Shown: one piece after another, positions 10,933-20,827 of the stretch
How the letters are laid out: every line of letters begins with the position of its first letter
Numbering within the stretch: position 1 is the first letter of the stretch
Origin: Erythroxylum novogranatense
Lineage: Eukaryota; Streptophyta; Magnoliopsida; Malpighiales; Erythroxylaceae
Direction of reading: 5' to 3'
Assembly (NCBI GenBank): GCA_029891385.1
Contig: CM057230.1
Location: 19,481,372 to 19,545,371, forward strand
Length of the DNA stretch: 64,000 nucleotides
Notes under the pieces: generated by a model
What the model was told of the DNA's origin: nothing
Database searches by the model: none
What the model saw: only the letters and a program-made list of their open reading frames with translations
Position numbers and translations under genes: made by a program

Positions 10933-12034
10933 TGTTAAGTCGTAATGACTTTACATAGAAATGATTTTGATGTATAACAAAAGAGAGCATATACAAGATA
11001 AACAAAATGTATACGTATTTAACTTAGTCACAGACGATACAATCAAAGTCCGAGATGACGGTTACAACAACTAAAGTCAACTATGTACGGTTGCATTAAC
11101 TCAAAGCGGACACAGATATAGACAGACGAAGTTACAAGAAAGACAATCAGACACAGATGAATTCGTAGAAAGACGAAGACTCAGACGAAGATTGATAAAA
11201 GTCAAACACAGTCGAAGTTGTAATAACAAAAGTCAAACATGTATTTAAGTTGCAATAACCAAAGTGAGATACGTATTTAATTTATAAACAGACGAGAGAT
11301 TTAAACGCAAAGCGAAGCAGACGCAGACGCAAAGCAAAGTCAAATGAACATGACGCAGTAAAAGAAATGATTTAAGAGTCATTGTTTGAGTTAATTGTAA
11401 CTCAACCGATTAACTGCTTTTAAAGATTCAAGATTCAAGAATCAAGAAGAAGCATGATGAAGACTATAAATACAAGTCAAAGTCGAAGAAGAAAAAGTTA
11501 CAAGTGTTACACACAGACACGCACGAACTATACACAGAGTTACATAAAAGCTACAAGCGATTAAGTGCAAAATAGCTGAGTGCTATATTACTGTAACAAA
11601 GTACTCGAATACTTTTCTGAAAAGAAAGAGTTGTACAGATAGCTTGCAGAGGCTAAGAGTGAAAGAATACTGGTGTAGAGACCTGAAGAGGCTCGTGAAA
11701 GAATACTTGTAAAGTTCGAAGAGATAGTGAAATCTCAGAAGAAGCTCTGAGGACTGGACGTAGCCCACGGTTTGGGGTGAACCAGGATAAATCCGCGTGT
11801 CTACTACTCTCAATCTCTATCTCACTTTTAGTTTCAAAAGTTTATCTTTACTTACTAATCATCTACATAGCATTAAAAACTTGATCAATTGGAATAAATA
11901 AGAACGTCAGAAAGAATCGTGATTTCTAACAAGTAATTTTGAAAAGAGTATTCAAAAGGGAATACACAATTCAACCCCTTCTCGTGCATTCTATTATCAT
12001 TTTCTAAGTGTTGTATTAACGCAGATTCACTTCA
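10933..12034 (+). repeat. 5' LTR of SIRE-like element
   Basis: It starts tgttaagtcg and ends gattcacttca. A TATA box (gactataaataca) lies near 11460. The last 600 bases are nearly identical to the 3' LTR, while the first 500 bases differ, mainly in cagacgaagttg-type repeat words. Confidence 0.9.
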
Positions 12035-12035
12035 A

Positions 12036-12052
12036 TTGGTATCGAGCCTGGT
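12036..12052 (+). other. Primer-binding site (tRNA-Met type)
   Basis: ttggtatcgagcctgg follows the LTR end by one base. It matches the usual tRNA-iMet primer site TGGTATCAGAGC apart from a small change. Confidence 0.7.
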
Positions 12053-12089
12053 ATCCAAGAATCACTTTGGCAAGTGTGGATTAAAGAGA

Positions 12090-12908
12090 ATGGCGGAGTC
12101 ACATGTATACATCATTGAAGGAGCCTCACCACCGCACCTCCAAAGATTCAATGGAGAAGACTACCATTCTTTGGAAAGATAGAATGCGGTTATTCATCGA
12201 ATCTACACATGTAGACCTTTGGGACGAATAGAGAACGGACCCTATATTCTCGTAGATGAAGAAGGCGCTCTATTCCACGAAATGATGGACGGTGATTAGA
12301 AAGTAAGAATACAACTCAATTTATGCTAAATTCTTCTTAACGTGTGCCCCAAGCAGGTTTAATACGACAAAGTGCATGGTTGCGACATCTGCAAAAGAGA
12401 TGTGGGACACTTTGTCCATTGCTCATGAAGGACAAGTCAAGTTAAAGAATCCAAGATAAGTATTCTTGTACATCAATATGAACTTTCAGATGGAAGATGA
12501 AGAATCTATCGATCAAATGTTCGAAGATTTCAAACAATTGTCAATGGATTGAAAGCTCTCTAAGGACATATAATAATCAAGATCATGTTCGAAAGATCCT
12601 AAGAAGCCTTCCCAAGAGATGGAGACCTAAAGTCACCGCAGAAGTAAGAAGCTAAAGACTCGAGCGTGTTGAAGCTAGATGAGTTCGGATCTTCAAGATT
12701 CATGAAGTAGAACTCAACGTCAAGAAAAGCCCAAGCGAGACAAGTCAATAAAGATCAAGGCGGACAGAAGAATCATAAGACCTCGAGAAGGAGGAAGTCA
12801 TCAAAGGCATTGAAGATTGAAGAATCAAAAGATGATAACTCCAAATAATCTAATCGAGTCGTTGATGAAGATGACGAATTATCTTTCATTTCCAGAAAGA
12901 TAAGACGC
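12090..12908 (+). pseudogene. SIRE-like gag, N-terminal part
   Basis: Begins MAESHVYIIEGASPP and continues as a frame-shifted Gag capsid-type region with the phrase LQRFNGEDYHSL typical of copia Gag. Further blocks in other frames follow (FIESTHVDLWD, SLPKRWRPKVTA). Gag forms the cytoplasmic virus-like particle. At least three frameshifts and several stops occur before the zinc-knuckle frame starts at 12909. Confidence 0.75.
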
Positions 12909-13730
12909 ATGTGGAAGAAGAAATCTAGAGGAAACCAGACATTCAGAAAGAATGGAAAAGATGAAGCTAAGCCAGAAAAGTCTTCGATCATTTGCTACGA
13001 GTGCAACCAGCCTGGACACTACAAGTCCGAATGCCCTACTCTCAAGAAGAAACCTAAGAAGAGTAGAGAAGGCAAGAAAAGCATGATGGCAACATGGGAA
13101 GACCTAGATTCGTCTGAATCAGATACAGGCTTCGAGTCATCAGAACATGCAAACATTTGTCTTATGGCTAAGGAGGACAGTGATGAGGAGGTAAAATCAG
13201 ATTATGATAATTTGCATGATGCTTATTCAGAATTACTAGAAAATTCTCATGCTATTATGAAACAGTACAAGTTGTTAAAGAAGAAGTATGTAGAAAATAT
13301 TAAACATACTGAGATGATAGAGAGAGAAAATAGTTGTTTAAAGAAACAATTAGAAGATAAAAAGAAACTTGTAGACAGATCAGAAGAGATTAATCAACTT
13401 AAGCTAAGGATTAAGAATTTATCATCTGATTTAGCTACTTTCACAGAAAGTACGAAGAAGATGAATGAGATGCTTGGAAAATGTAGACATCCAAGTGATA
13501 AGACTGGATTAGGATTTATGGGAAACAAGAATCAGTCACGTAAAAAATATGTCTTTCAAAAGGGAACTTATAGGATAATTCATTTCAATCAACGTCCTAA
13601 TAATATGCATCAAAGATCATATCATATGCATACTACTAACCATAAAGGACCCAAAAAGATTTGGGTACCAAGAAATAAAATAGTTTCTCCTGCAGATATC
13701 CTTCCTTGGAAGATACGACAAGCACTATTG
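12909..13730 (+). pseudogene. SIRE-like gag C-terminal part with zinc knuckle
   Basis: An open frame of about 275 codons contains CYECNQPGHYKSECP (C29, C32, H37, C42; 12993-13034), a CX2CX4HX4C nucleic-acid-binding knuckle. An acidic stretch and a lysine/glutamate-rich helical region with coiled-coil character (about residues 90-190) follow. A frameshift near 13730 separates it from the protease, which continues in another frame. Confidence 0.85.
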
Positions 13731-14694
13731 GTATTTAGACAGTAGATGCTCGCGATACATGACGGGAAGAAGGTCTATGTTCCTAGACCTTCAGTATAAG
13801 AAGGGAGGAACAGTAACTTTCGGAGACAACCAGCAGGGCAAAATCATTGGAATCGGGAAAATATGTAAAGATTCCTTTGCATGCATAAATAATGTACTGC
13901 TTGTTGATGGTTTGAAGCATAACTTGATTAGTGTGAGTCAATTATATGATTCTGGTTTTACAGTCACATTCAATCAAAATTTTTGCGAAGTCAAAAACAA
14001 GGATGGGTCTATACTTTTCTCTGCCAAGAGAAGAAACAATCTTTACAAAATCAATTTAGAAGATTTTCAAAATCAAAACATTTCATGTTTTCTATCTTCT
14101 GAAGAAGAAAGACTTATCTGGCATAAAAAGCTAGGACATGTGTCTTTGAAACATATTTCAAAATTGATAAAACATGATTTGGTAAGAGGTTTGCCAAAAA
14201 TAAGTTTTGACAAAGAACTTTTCTGTGAAAACTGCTTGAAAGGAAAACAAGTTAAAACCTCTTTCTCTTCTAAAAGTTTTGTAACTTCATCAAGACCTTT
14301 AAAACTATTACATATGGATTTATTTGGTCCTACAAGGACATTAAGTCTTGGCAGAAAGAAATATGGACTTGTCATTGTTGATGATTTCACTCGATTTTGT
14401 TGGATATTATTTTTGTCACACAAAGATGAGTCTTTCAAATGCTTTAGAACCTTATCCAGAAAGTTACAAAATGAAAAAGAAATGTCCATTGCTAGTATCA
14501 GGAGTGATCATGGTGGTGAGTTTGAAAATGAGAAGTTTAGAGTATTCTGTGAAGAGAATGGAATTTCCCACAACTTCTCAGCCCCTAGAACTCCACAACA
14601 AAATGGAGTTATTGAAAGGAAGAATAGAACGATTAAAGAGATGGCAAGGACCATGCTATGTGAGACGAATCTTCCTAAAGGGCAGAAGCTATGA
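13731..14694 (+). pseudogene. SIRE-like protease and integrase
   Basis: The protease starts with the block YLDSRCSRYMTG. The catalytic D-S/T-G triad is here D-S-R (13738-13746), which should abolish cleavage. Downstream come the GAG-pre-integrase region (HKKLGHVSLKHI, CENCLKGK) and the integrase core with LLHMDLFGP, VDDFTRFCW and SDHGGEFEN, then PQQNGVIERKNRT. These hold the D, D and E catalytic positions. The frame ends at 14694 by a frameshift; the next frame overlaps by four bases. Confidence 0.9.
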
Positions 14695-16755
14695 ATACAG
14701 CATGTTATATTCAGAATAGGATCCTCTTGCGACCCATGTTGAAGAAGACTCCTTATGAGTTATGGAATGGAAGAAGACCAAGTATTTCTTACTTTCATCC
14801 ATTTGGGTGCAAATGTTCCATTCTAAATACGAAAGAGCTGTTGGATAAATTCGATTCAAAGACATATCCAGGAATCTTTCTAGGTTACTCTTTATCGTCT
14901 AAGGCATTTCGAGTTTACAACTTGATTTCAAAGACTGTTGAAGAGACGATCCATGTCAAGTTTGATGATAGTTCTCAACCCCGTAAGGAAGATGACATGG
15001 AGAACGAAGGTCCTTCAATGAACTCAGACGATATCACAGAAACTCCCTCATCAGACGCTCATGAGAATAAAATTGAGGATATTCCAGAATCTATTGAACT
15101 AAGACGAAGTTGGAGATATAAAAGTTCTCATCCAGAAGAGCTAGTTATTGGTGAGACCTCAGAAGGAGTTAGGACAAGGTCCAGATTTAGAAAAGAAGCT
15201 AATGTAGCTTTTATATCTGAAATAGAGCCTAAGAAGGTTGAGGAAGCTCTCCAAGACGAAGCGTGGGTGTTAGCCATGCAAGAGGAGCTGAATCAATTTA
15301 CTAGGAATAACGTCTGGTCCTTAGTTCCGAAACCTTTTAAGAAATCCATTATAGGAACCAGATTGGTGTTTAAGAATAAGTTAGACGAATCAGGTAGAGT
15401 GAGTCGTAACAAGGCTAGATTAGTAGCACAAGGCTACAATCAGCAAGAAGGAATAGACTATAATGAAACATATGCTCCAGTAGCAAGACTTGAAGCTATA
15501 AGGATACTGTTGGCATATGCAATCTGTCATGATATAAAGTTGTTTCAGATGGATGTAAAGAGTGCATTTCTGAATGGCTTTATCGACGAAGAAGTGTATG
15601 TGAAACAACCACCTGGCTTCGAAGATGTTAAAAACCCAGATTATGTCTATAGACTTCATAAAGCCTTATACGACCTAAAGCAAGCTCCTAGAGCTTGGTA
15701 TGATCGTCTGAGTACCTTCTTAATAGATAATGGTTTCAGTAGAGGTAAAGTTGATAAGACGCTCTTTAGGAAGAACTTTCAGAATGATTTTATTCTAGTA
15801 CAGATTTACGTTGATGATATCATATTTGGTGCTACTTCAAGAGAATTGTGCTTGAAGTTTGAGAGTCTAATGAAAAGAGAATTTGAAATGAGTATGATGG
15901 GTGAATTAAAATTATTTCTTGGATTACAAGTTAAGCAAACCGAAGGAAAGATTTTCATACATCAACAGAAATATGTGAAAGAGTTGTTGAATAAGTTTGA
16001 TATGAATAATGTGAAGCCTATGGCAACTCCGATGCATCCTTCAAACCTTTTGTCGAAAGACTAACTTAGTAAGAAGGTGGATCAAACCCTATATAGAGGA
16101 TGATGGTTTTATCAGATCTTACATCAAGGCACTGATATTCTGCTCAGTATGCTTCAGGTGCAAGATTTCAAGTCGATCCAGAGAGTCTCATTTTGTTGTT
16201 GTTAAAAGAATTTTGAGATATCTCGCAGGTACTACTGATCTTTGCTTAATGTTTGAGAAAGGTAAAGATTTCAGGTTAATAGGATACTGTGATGCGGACT
16301 ATGCTGGAGATAGAATCGAAAGGAAGAGCACAAGTGGAGGATGTCACTTTCTTGGAGGAAATCTAGTCTCATGGTCAAGCAAGAGACAAAGCTCAATTGC
16401 TCTTTCAACCGCTGAAGCAGAATATATGTCTGCTGCAAGTTGCTACTCATAGACGCTGTGGATCAAGTACCAGCTTGAAGACTATTCTATAAAAGAAGAG
16501 GAGATTCCAATTTATTGTGACAACACCAGTGCAATCAACCTCTCAAAGAATAGAATTCAGCATTCCAGAGTGAAGCACATAGAAGTCAGACATCATTTCC
16601 TGAGAGATTATGTTCAGAGAAAAGTGATGATTCTACAGTTTGTTGAAACAGAACTTCAGTGGGCAGATATCTTCACTAAACTACTAAGTGAAGAACGTTT
16701 TCAGAATATAAGACGCAGTCTCAACATGGTGATGCTAAATGAGAAGACAAGTTAA
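14691..16755 (+). pseudogene. SIRE-like integrase end, reverse transcriptase and RNase H
   Basis: The frame from 14691 starts in the integrase C-terminus (NTACYIQNRI, ELWNGRRPS) and runs through the copia RT with FQMDVKSAFLNG and the catalytic box YVDDIIFGA (YVDD at 15807-15818). It ends at a TAA at 16062-16064. After a frameshift the RNase H continues (GYCDADYAGD, SIALSTAEAEY, YCDNTSAIN, ADIFTKLLSEE) with one in-frame TAG at 16450. The enzyme would copy RNA to cDNA and remove the RNA strand. All catalytic motifs except the open frame survive. Confidence 0.92.
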
Positions 16756-17022
16756 AGTAACGTGAGAAACTAACGGCGTTATGTACAGTGAGTTACAGCT
16801 GGTAACTTCTCTCACAAGGAAGATTTTCGGAGGAAAAAGTCTGATAAACTCGAGGCTCTTAATGATTCAAGAACCCATCAGTCCATAACCCTATAAGTAG
16901 ACTGAAGAGGAGTTTATAGCAGTCTTTTCATCACCTCCTGACGGTTCACTTCTACTTTACCAATTCTTTCAAAATCTTCTCACTCTAAAAGTTCTCCAGA
17001 AGATAATCTTTCGCTCTATACA

Positions 17023-19482
17023 ATGGAAGCAGCTATGATTTTCGGAAGACTTGTGGACTTTGAGTCACTGAGGAGTGACGGGATGGATGTAGAACCAGAA
17101 ATCTCAAGAGCGAGTTGGAAGAACTTCTTTCAGATTCGAGAAACTGTCTATACAAATGAAGTTTATGAGTTCTGGAAGAACGCTCGTCTGGTGGATAACA
17201 CTATTGTATCCTCTGTAGACAAAGTATCTGTTGTTGTCACGAAGGATTTGATAAGGAAGGTGATTGATTGTCCATCGGTTGGTGAGAAACTGTCAACCAA
17301 GGCCAAATGGATGTCTTCGATTGGATTGAAAGAAGAAGATGTCAAGAGGCAGCTGTATGGAACAAATGATTCCAGGGAGAGGAAGACATCAAACCTGATT
17401 TCGAAGGCTAGGGTTCTATATGCAATTCTGTTCAATTGCATTCTTCCTAGAGTTGGCTCAAGGCATCTGGTGACAACTCTAGACGAATAATATCTGTTCT
17501 TTCTCCTGAACAGAAATCCCGTAGATCTACCATTCTTAATCTTTCACTATATGGTTAAGGGGTTAAAGGAAACTTCAAGTTATCCTTATGGTATGATTTT
17601 GAAAAGGATTTTTATGGAATCCAGTATTCGTCTGCACCACGGCATCAGACAAACTTTTCCTGTGAAGAGCAAGATTGATGCACATACAATTCGGCGAATG
17701 GGCCTGAGCACAGCAGAAAAAGGCCAAGCCGACTCCTCAAGGAAGCCAAGAACTGAGGGGGAGCGTGTAGTGAAGAAGACTCCTGTCTCAAGTTCTCAAT
17801 CGCCTGTAAGTATTAAATTCCCTACTGCTGAACTAAGGAAGAAGCTAGGGAGACCTCTCATGAAAATGGCGAGTCCTCTTTTCGAAGAGAATCAACCCCA
17901 GAGGATAAAGCAAAGTGCGCCAAAGAGACCAGGAGGAAGTCTCTTGAGCGAAGTGGTGAAGAAAGCCAAGAGATCTCCAAGAATCAGAACTATGAGGCAA
18001 CAAGAAGAGAAGATTGCCAGAGAACAAAGGCAAGAAGAAACTTCTAAATCTTGAGCGCCCAAATCCACAAGATCCTTAGTCTCTATTCTGGAAGAGGATA
18101 CGGCCAGAAAATCTAAAGAGACTGAGAGGAAGAGAAAAGCTACAACGGAGAAGAAGAGAAAATCTCCCGCAAAGAAATCAGCTAAACTAACCGAAGCAGA
18201 GAAAAAGACTAAGAAGGTTAGTCGTAAGAAGAACACTCCATCTGCTGAGGACGTTAGTCAACAAAAAGAATCTACTGATACTGTTCAAGTAGAAATAGAA
18301 GCTGAACAGTGTACGGTTTATGAGACCCCTGTGGCTCAACAACAAGAACCAGTTGAAGAAACTACATTTCAGGATACCCCTACTGTGCAAGAAGAAGAAC
18401 CAGTGATTGAAAGCACGGTTCATGAAACACCTGATGCTCAAGAAGAGGAGCTAGTAGAGGAACCTTCACTGGAAACGCCTTTTGGATTAAAGAAGGAGCC
18501 AGAAGACGAAAATCCAGATCAGGCTACTTCTACTAGAGCACATCGAAGAGCAAGAGCAGCTCCAAACTCGGATGATGGAACATGTCTGAAGGCATACAAC
18601 TACCATAGGTTGATGAGGAAACAAAAGCTAAAAATCAAAATGGTAGAAGTTGTTACCAGACAAAGAACGTCTATTGCAATCGGTGTTCAACCAGTAAGGA
18701 AGATAGTGGTGATGGTACAACCAATGGTGATCAATAGTGATACATGACGGCTACTCAAAGAAGACGAAAGGATCTTCTATGATACCTTGACATTTGCTGC
18801 CACAATGCCATATCCTATAAAGCGTCCTTGCCATCCGTGTACTATTTTCCCAATCACAGAGAAAACAGAGATAAAGGTTGCACCAGACATTCAGCCAAGA
18901 CGTCCAAAAGACTTCACTAAGGGTAAAGCAAAGTTATACCCTGAAGATGATGACAATGATGATCTGTCCGCAGATCAGATAGTAGAAGAAGTGCGAAAAA
19001 TTGATTAAGCTTGCGCGCCTGCACAAAATCCAGATAAAGCGAGCTGCAGCTACACTAATCGGAGGGAACACTGTCCAGTGGGGGGAAATATAAGAACAGG
19101 AACATTTACAGAGTTCCTCGTTCAGACAGTCCTGCATATTAGCCCTTTGTCTAATACACTGTCTATTGAAGAACAAGCTGCACCCCTGCATGGAAGACAG
19201 TTGCTAATGCTGCCGGTTCCGTTTGACTTAGATCTTCCTGAAGCTGAAACTTTCATACGTCCACCTACCTTCGAGATCAATGAAGATTACACTCCATCTT
19301 CTGATGCTTATACTACCTCAATTCCTTTCCCTTCCCCACCAGCAGAAGCAGATCAAGCCTCTTCGTCAGTTGATTCATCAGATGAAGTTAGTAGACTACG
19401 TGATGAACTCAACGACATGAGAGAGACGGTGAAAGATCTGAAGAAGATGATAGCAGAACTGCTGAAGAGCCAGAATCGATAA
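17023..19482 (+). pseudogene. SIRE-type third ORF (envelope-like position), 820 codons with four stops
   Basis: One reading frame runs from the ATG at 17023 to the stop ending at 19482, broken only by in-frame stops at 17488, 18052, 18745 and 19006. No frameshift is needed. The N-terminal 250 residues resemble the plant retrotransposon-associated domain common in this ORF (ASWKNFFQIRETVYTNEV, LISKARVLYAILFNCILP). The middle is lysine/glutamate-rich and low complexity, and the C-terminus is a heptad-rich coiled coil (VSRLRDELNDMRETVKDLKK). The position between pol and the polypurine tract is that of the SIRE env-like gene. A role in entry is unproven for plants. I see no clear signal peptide or membrane segment. 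Confidence 0.8.
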
Positions 19483-19677
19483 TCATTTTTTATTATAACA
19501 AATAGGGGGAGAGCAGGAAAAGAAGAAAATGAACAGAAGAAGAAAGGAAGTTCAGACGAAGAAGGTGTGACCACATCAGACGAAGAAAGGAAGAAGAAGA
19601 TAAGTTTTTTTGTCTTACTTTGCAACATCTGTAAATTTCTTGTTTTGTTTTCTTTTCTTGTATGTAATTTGTTATAT

Positions 19678-19693
19678 TCAAAAAGGGGGAGAT
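19678..19693 (+). other. Polypurine tract of SIRE-like element
   Basis: The run aaaaagggggagat directly precedes the 3' LTR and is the plus-strand primer. A second similar run, aggggg, lies near 19503. Confidence 0.85.
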
Positions 19694-20827
19694 TATTAAG
19701 TCAGAATGACTCTACATAGAAATGATTTTGATGTATAACAAAAAGAGAGCATATACAAGATAAACAAAATGTATATTGCATTTAACTTAGTCACATCATG
19801 TGACGCATACAAATCAAAGTCCGAGATGTATTTAAGTTACAACAACTAAAGTCAACCACAGACGAAGTTGCATTAACTCAAAGCGGACACAGATATAAAC
19901 AGACGAAGTTACAAGAAAGACAATCAGACACAGATGAATTCGTAGAAAGACGAAGACTCAGACGAAAATTGATAAAAGTCAAACACAGACGAAGTTGCAA
20001 TAACAAAAGTCTAACACAGACGAAGTTGCAATAACCAAAGTGAGACACAGACGAATTTGCGACAACAGACGCAGACGCAAACGCAAAGCGAAGCAGACGC
20101 AGACGCAGACGCAAAGCAAAGCTGAAACAGACGCAGACGCAGAAAAGAAACAGACGCAAGAGTCAGTTTGAGTTAGTTATAGAACTCAAATGATTAACCG
20201 TTTCTTTAAAGATTCAAGATTCAAGAATCAAGAAGCAGTTACAGACGAAGACTATAAATACAAGTCGAAGTCGAAGAAGAAAAAGTTACAAGTGTTACAC
20301 ACAGACACGCACGAACTATACACAGAGTTACGTAAAAGCTACAAGCGATTAAGTGCAAAATAGCTGAGTGCTATATTACTGTAACAAAGTACTCGAATAC
20401 TTTTCTGAAAAGAAAGAGTTGTACAGATAGCTTGCAGAGGCTAAGAGTGAAAGAATACTGGTGTAGAGACCTGAAGAGGCTCGTGAAAGAATACTTGTAA
20501 AGTTCGAAGAGATAGTGAAATCTCAGAAGAAACTCTGAGGACTGGACGTAGCCCACGGTTTGGGATGAACCAGGATAAATCCGCGTGTCTACTACTCTCA
20601 ATCTCTATCTCACTTTTAGTTTCAAAAGTTTATCTTTACTTACTGATCATCTACATAGCATTAAAAACTTGATCAATTGGAATAAATAAGAACGCTGTAA
20701 AGAATCGTACTTCTAACAAGTAATTTTGAAAAGAGTATTCAAAAAGGGGAATACACAATTCAACCCCCCCTTCTCGTGCATTCTATTATCATTTTTTAAG
20801 TGTTGTATTAACGTGTGATTCACTTCA
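19694..20827 (+). repeat. 3' LTR of SIRE-like element
   Basis: It starts tattaagtcag (the usual TG start has become TA) and ends gattcacttca. U3 carries many cagacgaagttg words and agacgc hexamer runs at about 20045-20158. A TATA box (actataaatac) lies near 20251. Length is 1,134 bases against 1,102 for the 5' copy. Confidence 0.9.

Larger units (their letters stand above)
10933..20827 (+). mobile_element. SIRE/Maximus-like Ty1/copia element, complete but inactive
   Basis: A 9,895-bp element with two LTRs of about 1.1 kb, a tRNA-Met-type primer site, gag with a zinc knuckle, and protease, integrase, RT and RNase H in copia order. A long extra ORF lies between RNase H and the polypurine tract. 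Size, order and the extra ORF with a coiled-coil end identify the SIRE lineage (Sirevirus). It sits inside an exon: sequence at 10932 and 20828 continues the same aspartokinase reading. The flanks agaaa and taaaa look like a diverged 5-bp target duplication. Gag, pol and the extra ORF all carry stops or frameshifts. Confidence 0.92.

Noticed and set aside
11583..11813. Minus-strand 76-codon frame, repeated at 20371-20601
   Set aside because: It lies in the R/U5 part of both SIRE-like LTRs and is duplicated with them; no domain.
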